Below, piece by piece: positions 52,989 to 59,797 of a DNA stretch of 64,000 nt. The translations under genes and the position numbers were made by a program. How positions within the stretch are numbered: position 1 is the stretch's first letter; every line of letters starts with the position of its first letter. The notes under the pieces are model-generated. The model searched no databases and was not told the origin of the DNA. It was given only the letters and a program-made list of their open reading frames with translations. Origin of the DNA: an uncultured Eubacteriales bacterium. Its GTDB lineage: Bacteria; Bacillota; Clostridia; Saccharofermentanales; Saccharofermentanaceae. The stretch spans positions 203,864-267,863 of the forward strand of contig OMWK01000003.1 of NCBI GenBank assembly GCA_900314745.1. Direction: 5' to 3'.

Positions 52989-53333
52989 ATGGAAAAAAAG
53001 ATTGTACCGGAAAGACTAAAGGCAGCACGCGAAAGAGCAGGGTTCTCGATGGCTGAAGCCTCGAGGCGCCTCAATCTCTCGAAAATAGGATACTGCCGAT
53101 ATGAATATGGCGAACGCACTCCTTCTATCCAAACAGTAGAAGTGATCGCCAGGTGCTTTAACACGTCTGTAGAGTATCTTACAGGTCAGACGGACGACAT
53201 GTCGCCTGATTATCTCGTAATAAGCAAGGAGCAGTCCCCGGAACTATATTCAATGATAGAATTCTGTACGCAGGACAAAAAGGCTGCGGAACAGATACTA
53301 GAACTGTACAGGGAGCTTCACGGATCCGATTGA
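52989..53333 (+). CDS. XRE-family transcriptional regulator
   Basis: A 114-residue protein with a Cro/CI-type helix-turn-helix (RLKAARERAGFSMAEASRRL, LSKIGYCRYEYGERTPSIQT, TGQTDD) and a short C-terminal helix pair. It is divergent from the RNA-ligase operon with two operator palindromes between. No peptidase or sensor domain is attached, so the signal that lifts repression is not evident. A decayed copy of its HTH lies at 48.8 kb. The ribosome site is weak (GTGGTGA), as expected for a scarce repressor. Confidence 0.9.
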   Translation: MEKKIVPERLKAARERAGFSMAEASRRLNLSKIGYCRYEYGERTPSIQTVEVIARCFNTSVEYLTGQTDDMSPDYLVISKEQSPELYSMIEFCTQDKKAAEQILELYRELHGSD

Positions 53334-53500
53334 TCATGTTGAATAGTTAAGACATGCAACCTGAAATCTTACGTTTTTTCACGATAATTCCGCCAATTAA
53401 GTGTTCAACTAATTGAACTTATTGATACCTCGTTTTTTACTCTTAACGCATGAAATTGTCAGTTTGTATCAAGATGGCGTGAGCCAGATCAATCGATAGT

Positions 53501-54892
53501 TTATTGTTCGTTTTGTATTGAATCCAAAACCTCCCAATAACCTGTCCTATTGGAACCTAAACGTTTGATCTTTCCTTCGGATGATAGTTTTTCCAACGCT
53601 CTCTGAATAGTTCTTATAGTTTTTCCTGTCTTTTTAGCTAACTCTTCTCTTGTTTGAGTCGGATCTTCTTTAAGAAGCATATAAACCTTGGCAACAGTTG
53701 TAACTCTAAATCCGGATATCCGATCTTTATCGTTTTCCGTGTCATTTATAGTGACATTATCAGTGACATTTCCATCGCTGCTGTCCCTATAAAAAACGAA
53801 AGAGAAACCATCATGTTCTGAAGATGATTCGATTCTGATTCCATATTTCTCACATAGAGAAAAGACTTTCCTAAAACCACTGCCGAATATTTCAACATCT
53901 TTACTCTTGTATAGAGTATTCAAAATCACCTTATTGCGTGGCATTGACTTGATTCGTTGCTGTGCAAACATCTCCGGTGATAAACCGGACGGAAAGTCAC
54001 CCGGGTTATAGATTTCTACGCGGGTAGGAGTAATGTCGATTTCATTTTCGCTCATACCTCTGTAATCAGCATGTGCAAAGGAATTGACAATAATCTCTCT
54101 TACGGCTTCCACCGGGATTTCCGGAACCTCAATGCGAGACGTGCCGCTGCCATTTTCGACTCTCCAATTAATATGTTCTTTTATGTAAGAAAAACCTTTG
54201 CCGATAAGATTAAAAATATTATCTTCCACGCGATCAATATCTGAGAAGTTAATCCTTTCATCGGAAACATAAACAGCAAGTTTCAATACTACAGGTCTCC
54301 TATTTGAAAACAAATAATAACCAGCATTGGTCAGTTTGCCTTCTTCATATAATCCCAAACTTGTTAACAGAGCCTCTTCATCATATAGAGGCAGGCTTTC
54401 TATTCTTCCGCACGAAACGGCTTTCTTATAAAACGTTTCCAGAGCTTTGCTATCAACCGACTCCATCCCATATGCTGTCAGATTGTTCTCCCATAACGAA
54501 TTAGAATCTGTCTGCAACATCATACGTTTTAGTTCTTCGGGAGTCATTTCCTCGGTCCTGTCAAATACACGTTTGTAATAACGACCAAAAGAGGAATAAG
54601 GCTTCTCAGTTCCAGTAAAATCCACTCTAATAACGTTTCTTCCATCGAATACTTCTTCTTTAATCTCAGGATAGATCATAGGTTTTATTGCGTGCTTGAT
54701 CCTCTTAGCTACGTCGTTAAGGGAAGATGCGCTTACTTGCTGCCCGGTCACATCTCCATTCGGAGATACACCGAAGTACAATGTCCCGTGACCGTGCTTA
54801 TTAAGCATACTGGCTATGTTATCCATTGCCTTATCTAATTCACCAGTAGTCTTTTTGAACTCAAGAGTTTCCGATTCAATTCCTAGATTCAT
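53501..54892 (-). CDS. AlbA_2/Schlafen-type regulator with HATPase and winged helix
   Basis: The protein has 463 residues: an N-terminal AlbA_2 domain (ESETLEFKKTTGELDKAMDN, GTLYFGVSPNGDVTG), a HATPase_c_4 domain (REIIVNSFAHADYRG, then RVEIYNPGDFPSG), an Asn/Thr/Asp linker (NVTDNVTINDTEND) and a C-terminal HTH (TQTREELAKKTGKTIRTIQR). The family is often regulatory and linked to defence islands. ATG follows GGAGGTACGGC. The linker DNA repeats its own promoter motif, including a shared 15-mer. Confidence 0.88.
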   Translation of the reverse strand: MNLGIESETLEFKKTTGELDKAMDNIASMLNKHGHGTLYFGVSPNGDVTGQQVSASSLNDVAKRIKHAIKPMIYPEIKEEVFDGRNVIRVDFTGTEKPYSSFGRYYKRVFDRTEEMTPEELKRMMLQTDSNSLWENNLTAYGMESVDSKALETFYKKAVSCGRIESLPLYDEEALLTSLGLYEEGKLTNAGYYLFSNRRPVVLKLAVYVSDERINFSDIDRVEDNIFNLIGKGFSYIKEHINWRVENGSGTSRIEVPEIPVEAVREIIVNSFAHADYRGMSENEIDITPTRVEIYNPGDFPSGLSPEMFAQQRIKSMPRNKVILNTLYKSKDVEIFGSGFRKVFSLCEKYGIRIESSSEHDGFSFVFYRDSSDGNVTDNVTINDTENDKDRISGFRVTTVAKVYMLLKEDPTQTREELAKKTGKTIRTIQRALEKLSSEGKIKRLGSNRTGYWEVLDSIQNEQ

Positions 54893-54913
54893 TGCCGTAC
54901 CTCCATACTCTTA

Positions 54914-54973
54914 TAGTGACATTATAGTGTCATTTTGCACAAATGTCACCATAATATCTCCATAAATGTCACT
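54914..54973 (-). promoter_or_regulatory. Promoter with four TGTCAC-type repeats
   Basis: Repeats TAGTGACATT (54914), TAGTGTCATT (54925), AAATGTCACC (54941) and AAATGTCACT (54964) surround a minus-strand promoter GTGACA (54944-54949)-N17-TATAAT (54921-54926). The -35 is itself one of the repeats, so autoregulation is likely. Confidence 0.7.
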
Positions 54974-55455
54974 ATTATTATCGGTCTATGTACTTAAGTT
55001 CCTTTTCCTATTAACCGATTCGGATTTAAGCAGTAGATTGCACATTTGCCGAATCATCAGTTATAAGCCAGAATATCGACAGATATACGGTAGTATCCTT
55101 CAGTAAATTGCTGTGCTCGTGTAGTAGTTTGGTACATAAAATGGTGTAATACGACTCCAATGCACTTTAGTGTTGAGCATTAGAAAACTTTTCTCTTACT
55201 GACGAAAACACTTATGTTTGAGATGTTCTGTTTCACTATTTATGTTCGCCAATCAGCTGACTTTTTAGTTCCAATTATATTCAGAGCAGTTCATTCACAC
55301 TCTGACACATCGTGTAGAGAATTGTGATATCGAGAATGTCAGGCAGACTTAATTATACTATCCTACCGTCCCTCTATACTGCCAACATATCAGAGGAAGT
55401 CCGCTTCTCTTATGAAGTCTTCTCATACGGATGATTCTATTTAATGTCGATCAAC
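54974..55455. other. About 480 bp with no supported feature
   Basis: I read both strands and found no open frame with a ribosome site, no terminator and no clear repeat. It may be decayed DNA of the island. Confidence 0.4.
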
Positions 55456-55578
55456 TCATACTTTATCTTGTTTTTCTATCAACGTTATTACTCTCGATAT
55501 TTGCGAAGTAACTTCGTTAATAATATCAATTATCAATCCAACATCGTCGTCCCAAGCAGGATACTCAATTCTTTTCAT
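55456..55578 (-). CDS. Forty-residue small protein
   Basis: ATG at 55578 follows AAAGGAATGATAAT, 14 bp after the zinc-ribbon/HEPN-like gene, and codes MKRIEYPAWDDDVGLIIDII and then NEVTSQISRVITLIEKQDKV. It is an acidic amphipathic helix. Position suggests cotranscription with the larger gene, perhaps as an inhibitor or accessory; this is inference. Confidence 0.5.
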   Translation of the reverse strand: MKRIEYPAWDDDVGLIIDIINEVTSQISRVITLIEKQDKV

Positions 55579-55592
55579 ATTATCATTCCTTT

Positions 55593-56567
55593 TTAGTTAA
55601 CAGATCTCTCCGGCAACCGCATAATACAAGTACCCAACCTTCTAAGAATATCAAGCAACTTAATTGCATCTGATTTATTGACTATTATTCTCTGTCCAAT
55701 GGAATATCCACTATCATTCGTTTTATCAATATATTGCTTATCTACAATTCCGTTGTTATGTTCAATGATATGTCGCCTTTGAAACATCAGTTTCATAAAC
55801 TCATAGTCGGAATCTGATATCCATGAACAGTAGTTAAATCCGGTATATTTCTCGTATAATTCATTACCCCTATCCACTATTTGAAAATCATTAACTCGTA
55901 AACTTTCATCCGAAAGAATCTCAAGTCTACTACATGCAAATTTCTGAAAAGCGGAAACCATATCACCGATACTACTTTCAAGCATTTTTCTACAAGTAGA
56001 TTCAGCACTATCAAGGTCGTACTTTTCTGTCATCAACGACTTCACTTCATGTAAAGAATCTATCATTCGATTTATGCTATCTAAAGAATCATTATAAGAA
56101 TTCACGGCAGAATTATACCCACAGCAAGGACAAAAAAATGCCGATCCAATAACACTATAATGAGTTCCACATTTCTCACATAAGATATCAGTCTCCCATT
56201 CCTTACACTGACCAATCGGATTATTGATAAATGTTATTCTTTCCCCAGGTCTATATGTAATCTTCACATATTTGTTATTCCTTGTAGATCTTGACAATTC
56301 TTGAAACGTATCATCAAACATTTCTTGAATATTACTGAGCGCATAATTCTTAACAATCTCTTGCATTTGTCCAATTTGACCATCAGTAAACCAATCAATT
56401 GCGGAAGAGGTATAGCCACACATTGGACAATATACTTTTTCATCCGATACTAAACTTAACCAATCTTCAAGACTGACTTTAAAACGGAATTGGCATTTTT
56501 CATTAGGACACTGTCTGTCTAAATATCCTTTATTATCCGACAACATACTTATTGGAATAGAATCCAT
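55593..56567 (-). CDS. Double zinc-ribbon protein with HEPN-like RHxxxH motif
   Basis: A 324-residue protein. Two zinc-ribbon pairs occupy the first about 150 residues (CPNEKCQFRF with VYCPMCGYTS; LCEKCGTHYS with FFCPCCGYNS). A helical C-terminal half follows with MFQRRHIIEHNNGIVD, containing R-H-x3-H as in HEPN ribonucleases (RX4-6H). If correct it could be an RNase or a HEPN-fold binding protein. ATG follows GGGGGATATATAA. Tiny genes flank it on both sides in the same direction. Confidence 0.65.
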   Translation of the reverse strand: MDSIPISMLSDNKGYLDRQCPNEKCQFRFKVSLEDWLSLVSDEKVYCPMCGYTSSAIDWFTDGQIGQMQEIVKNYALSNIQEMFDDTFQELSRSTRNNKYVKITYRPGERITFINNPIGQCKEWETDILCEKCGTHYSVIGSAFFCPCCGYNSAVNSYNDSLDSINRMIDSLHEVKSLMTEKYDLDSAESTCRKMLESSIGDMVSAFQKFACSRLEILSDESLRVNDFQIVDRGNELYEKYTGFNYCSWISDSDYEFMKLMFQRRHIIEHNNGIVDKQYIDKTNDSGYSIGQRIIVNKSDAIKLLDILRRLGTCIMRLPERSVN

Positions 56568-56644
56568 TTATATATCCCCCATAGGTTTAATAGTAATGAA
56601 GCCCAAGCATCGCTCGGGCTTCTTCATCAACAACGTTTGAACTA

Positions 56645-56770
56645 TCAATGACAGTTTGTTTTATGGTTAACGAGAGTCTTTCCAGCTTTACTCTTTGCAG
56701 CTTTACTTGACGATTTCTTAGCAAGAGTTTTTGCGGCTCCGCCAACCTTACCACCATGATGGACAGGCAT
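56645..56770 (-). CDS. Small basic Ala/Lys-rich 41-residue protein
   Basis: The reading frame MPVHHGGKVGGAAKTLAKKS continues with SSKAAKSKAGKTLVNHKTN and ends CH. The ribosome site AAAGGAGGTG at 7 nt is near perfect, much better than for the overlapping frame that lies out of register here. The composition recalls histone-H1-like or nucleic-acid-binding tails. It precedes the zinc-ribbon gene by 77 bp and carries a structured leader. Function unknown. Confidence 0.65.
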   Translation of the reverse strand: MPVHHGGKVGGAAKTLAKKSSSKAAKSKAGKTLVNHKTNCH

Positions 56771-56802
56771 ATATAACACCTCCTTTCAAACAATATCTGC
56801 TT

Positions 56803-56901
56803 GAAAGAGTAGTAATGTGCTATGATAACAACACGGATTTGCGGTATCGTAGCATACTGCTCTTTCTTACCATCAACTATGCCAGTAGTTGATGGTTTTT
56901 T
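56803..56901. promoter_or_regulatory. Structured leader / candidate small RNA
   Basis: Two hairpins in a row. GAAAGAG (56803-56809) pairs with CTCTTTC (56860-56866) with further pairing inside; ACCATCAACTA (56869-56879) pairs perfectly with TAGTTGATGGT (56886-56896), followed on the plus strand by six T, a strong plus-strand terminator without an annotated gene. Read on the minus strand it is the leader of the 41-residue gene, where CTTTCAA can instead pair with TTTGAAAG beside the ribosome site. Confidence 0.6.
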
Positions 56902-57063
56902 AAGGGATCAAAACACTGTAGCTATCTTCTAGCAACAATACATTTGTTCTTATCCCTTATGAAGTAATAATACTACACAATCCCGCCAAAAACGACACAA
57001 GACCACAATATATTGTGTTACAATTATTATGGTCTCAACATATAGTTATCCCACTTTTTCCCC

Positions 57064-57303
57064 TCAAAAATCCGCATCCTCAATCCCCTCGTACTCGTCG
57101 AGGTCTTCTTCCAGCGCTTCGCGGCGCATGAGAAGGTCCCAGTCGTCGATCGTGCCCCGCATTTTCGAACGGCAGCGCGGACACTCGAGGGTGGCTGACT
57201 TGAATGTCCTTCCGCACTCGGAGCACTCGAAGGTGTCGCTTCCGAAGAAGTGTGTGCTCCTTACCCAGTGACCTTCTGAGTTAAAGAAATTGAACAGTCC
57301 CAT
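57064..57303 (-). CDS. Small zinc-finger protein
   Basis: A 79-residue protein with two CxxC pairs (FECSECGRTFKSATLECPRC) and an acidic C-terminal tail (EEDLDEYEGIEDADF). Cytoplasmic; likely a zinc-ribbon of unknown partner. Its GC-richer codon use resembles the core genome rather than the island. ATG follows AAAAGGAGGTATCGTT. Confidence 0.75.
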   Translation of the reverse strand: MGLFNFFNSEGHWVRSTHFFGSDTFECSECGRTFKSATLECPRCRSKMRGTIDDWDLLMRREALEEDLDEYEGIEDADF

Positions 57304-57383
57304 AACGATACCTCCTTTTCCGTGCCTGTATCTTCATTATATGTGGCACGGGGGGAAGCAAGTGTCCCGTTATTGTCACACAT

Positions 57384-57408
57384 AAACAAAGCGCCCCGGA
57401 GGGCGCCT
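57384..57408 (-). terminator. Terminator of the 64-residue gene
   Basis: Minus strand: GCGCCC (complement of 57401-57406), TCCG loop, GGGCGC (complement of 57391-57396), then TTTGTTT. Confidence 0.8.
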
Positions 57409-57418
57409 GATTATTCAA

Positions 57419-57613
57419 TCACTTGAGTGCGTGTGGATTCGACGGGTACCTGGGTTTCCCGAGGCCGTAGCCCAGAGGTTTGCGGGCGTATTCGTTGCCG
57501 CCGGTGCTGATAGTGCCGCAGTCGAAAGCACTGGAGTAGTTCATCATGTATGTCTGCTCCTGCACCGTGCTGCCTGCAGCTTTCTCAAGATCTTCCCATG
57601 TTAATGTCTTCAT
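57419..57613 (-). CDS. Small protein of unknown function
   Basis: A 64-residue product, MKTLTWEDLEKAAGSTVQEQ at its start and KPLGYGLGKPRYPSNPHALK at its end, with one Cys. The Gly/Pro/Tyr-rich end and helical start recall secreted or RiPP-like peptides, but no double-glycine site or modification gene is present. AAAGGATGAACATCT precedes the ATG and a good terminator follows, supporting expression. Confidence 0.55.
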   Translation of the reverse strand: MKTLTWEDLEKAAGSTVQEQTYMMNYSSAFDCGTISTGGNEYARKPLGYGLGKPRYPSNPHALK

Positions 57614-57801
57614 AGATGTTCATCCTTTTCGAGTGTTATCAGCCGATGATCTCCGATATTATCTGTCCGTTATATACGAGAGAAGAGAATTAACAAGAAA
57701 CCAATGGCCTGCTAATGAATTTGCGAAAGATTATTGACACAATCCCAGTATTTTATCTTGCTTGTGGAGTGTGAATTTTTCAATCTATCACAGTACGAAC
57801 T

Positions 57802-58791
57802 CTATCCTGCCGGACTCCATACATTGTCATAACCGTTGTACTTGGCCCACTCATAGATTTTGACAATCTTCTGATCGCCATAATTACGCATCTGCGATTC
57901 ATGAGCTTCTATCAGCAAAGAATGATTCCGTTCAACTATCCTGTTAAGGAACAGAACATCCGGGAGTCTGTCACGCTTCTTCATATTGCACAGCGGGCAC
58001 GATAAGACCATATTCCAAAGATTATCATCCTTTACAAACGACCATGGTATAAAGTGATCAACATGTATCTGATCGGCCTTAAGGGACTTGCCGCAATAGA
58101 AGCAGTTCTTACTCTCGAATTCATCATAAAGAATGTTTCTGTACTTCGACAGGTTATTCCTCTTCGAACTCTCATCTATCTTGTTCAGCAACTTGGTAGC
58201 AGAGGATTCCTCATTAACCTTCTCCAGAAACTTAGCCCACTCATAGTAGTTCAGCTTCTCGATAATGACCTTGTGTTTACAGATAAAGGAATACATTTCC
58301 GGATTGATCTGTATCCATTCCTCTTTCTTGGAGAATGAATAAAACAATCTCTTGGTATCTTCGAACAACGCTCCTACAACGTTTTCTTTACACTTCACTT
58401 TTATCTGATGCGAAATATCTATCATCATTTCAGGCGTAAGGCTCTCGTAAGGAATCGGTTCATTAATACGATATTTAACGACAGCTGCATGAAGAACACG
58501 CTCAAGCGAAGTCTCTCGATTATCATATGTAGCCGCCTTTTGTCTCAATCCATACTTCAGAACAAGATTCCAGTAAATCTCGCCGAACTTACTGAACAGC
58601 TGATCGAATGTCAGCTTTAAATCTGAATCTACATTGTAGAGATTATCGATAATAGACTTCAGGAAACCGAACTTGTAACTTGTATCATTCTTAGATTTAT
58701 TTGTGAAAACAATACTGACAGCAGACCATAATTCATCATCTGATACTGAACGAGCTTCATATTGTCCTTCTTTCAGATTATAGCCAGCCAT
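57802..58791 (-). CDS. HNH endonuclease
   Basis: A 329-residue protein. The C-terminal HNH module is complete: NCFYCGKSL, IHVDHFIPWSFVKDDNLWN and VLSCPLCNMKKRDRLP, with zinc-binding Cys pairs and the catalytic His of VDH. The first about 200 residues are helical and unassigned; they may bind DNA or a partner. ATG follows GGAGAAAT, 12 bp after the methyltransferase stop. It is the last gene of the PLD-helicase operon. Confidence 0.88.
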   Translation of the reverse strand: MAGYNLKEGQYEARSVSDDELWSAVSIVFTNKSKNDTSYKFGFLKSIIDNLYNVDSDLKLTFDQLFSKFGEIYWNLVLKYGLRQKAATYDNRETSLERVLHAAVVKYRINEPIPYESLTPEMMIDISHQIKVKCKENVVGALFEDTKRLFYSFSKKEEWIQINPEMYSFICKHKVIIEKLNYYEWAKFLEKVNEESSATKLLNKIDESSKRNNLSKYRNILYDEFESKNCFYCGKSLKADQIHVDHFIPWSFVKDDNLWNMVLSCPLCNMKKRDRLPDVLFLNRIVERNHSLLIEAHESQMRNYGDQKIVKIYEWAKYNGYDNVWSPAG

Positions 58792-58803
58792 ATTTCTCCG
58801 CCA

Positions 58804-59397
58804 TCAAACACGTCTCAGAATTACGTTATACCACTTAACGTCTTTGCCTCTTCTTACATCTTCAGAATACCATTCTTCGATCAAAGAAAGTCCTTCAATA
58901 TCAGCAAACACACCCGCAAACTTTTCTTCTGTCATATCGTTGAAGAATCTGCCATCCCGGTCACCTTCATAATCTCCATACTTATATGACATATACATCA
59001 CACCCGAAGGCTTAAGAGCTCTTCTAGCAAGTTCAAAGATCTTGGGGAGTTCTTCGCACGGCACATGCAGTAAAGACGCGCATGCCCATATAGCGTCATA
59101 CTCATCAACTGCTTCGAGCTGAGCAAAATCCATTTGCTTGATCTTCACACCTGTGTATTCACTTGCGAGCTTACATAACTCTTCAGATCTGTCTGCGCCA
59201 TCGGCAACATAACCTCTCTCCAGGAAGGCCTTAACATCACGTCCCGACCCGCATCCAAGATCGAGTATCTTCCCGCCTTCAGGAACATACTTTAAGAAAC
59301 GCTCATAAAGAGGCGTTACATCAGCACCAACGGTCTCCTCAAAGAAGACCATAGAATTATCTTCATAGTATCGAGTTGTATCACACATATCAGACAT
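58804..59397 (-). CDS. Class I SAM-dependent methyltransferase
   Basis: A 197-residue protein. Motif I ILDLGCGSGRDVKAFLERGY, the acidic end of strand 2 GADRSEEL, and the post-motif ASLLHVPCEELP are typical of small-molecule/tRNA-type class I methyltransferases (Tellurite-resistance/UbiE-like). It lacks the NPPY motif of DNA adenine methylases, so it is probably not a classic modification enzyme. It overlaps the Nudix gene by 8 bp and is followed by the HNH gene. Confidence 0.85.
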   Translation of the reverse strand: MSDMCDTTRYYEDNSMVFFEETVGADVTPLYERFLKYVPEGGKILDLGCGSGRDVKAFLERGYVADGADRSEELCKLASEYTGVKIKQMDFAQLEAVDEYDAIWACASLLHVPCEELPKIFELARRALKPSGVMYMSYKYGDYEGDRDGRFFNDMTEEKFAGVFADIEGLSLIEEWYSEDVRRGKDVKWYNVILRRV

Positions 59398-59797
59398 ACG
59401 AATAGTTATCTTTTATTTTCTTCGTTACTTCCACATCTGCCGGCAGCCAATCGACAGTATCAATTTCATCTATAGACAACCATTTTGCTGCTTCGTGCTC
59501 CAAAAGTTTCATATCAGAATCAGGTGCAAGTTCAGCCCAGAAGCAATCCATGGACAAGTGAAAACTCGGATAATCGTACTCAACTGTGGTAAGAAGATTC
59601 CCGACGATTATATCTGCATTCAATTCTTCTTTTATTTCTCTTGTGATTGCATGCTCAGGGGATTCATCTTCTTCTATCTTTCCACCGGGGAACTCCCATC
59701 CATCCTTAAACTCACCGTATCCTCGCTGTGTGGCAAAGATCTTGTTTTCTTTTCTTATAATAGCTGCTACTACTCTTACAGTTTTCATTTCTCTCAT
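59390..59797 (-). CDS. MutT-type Nudix hydrolase
   Basis: A 135-residue enzyme. The Nudix box is EFPGGKIEEDESPEHAITRE followed by IKEELN, and the start VRVVAAIIRKENKIFATQRG is of the MutT/8-oxo-dGTPase kind. It would hydrolyse a modified nucleoside triphosphate. ATG overlaps the helicase stop by 4 bp. A MutT enzyme tightly coupled to a PLD-helicase is a recurring arrangement whose purpose is not established. Confidence 0.88.
   Translation of the reverse strand: MREMKTVRVVAAIIRKENKIFATQRGYGEFKDGWEFPGGKIEEDESPEHAITREIKEELNADIIVGNLLTTVEYDYPSFHLSMDCFWAELAPDSDMKLLEHEAAKWLSIDEIDTVDWLPADVEVTKKIKDNYSYV

Noticed and set aside
56587..56793. A 68-codon frame overlapping the 41-residue basic gene
   Set aside because: Its start lies upstream of the strong ribosome site, which points to the ATG at 56770 in another frame.
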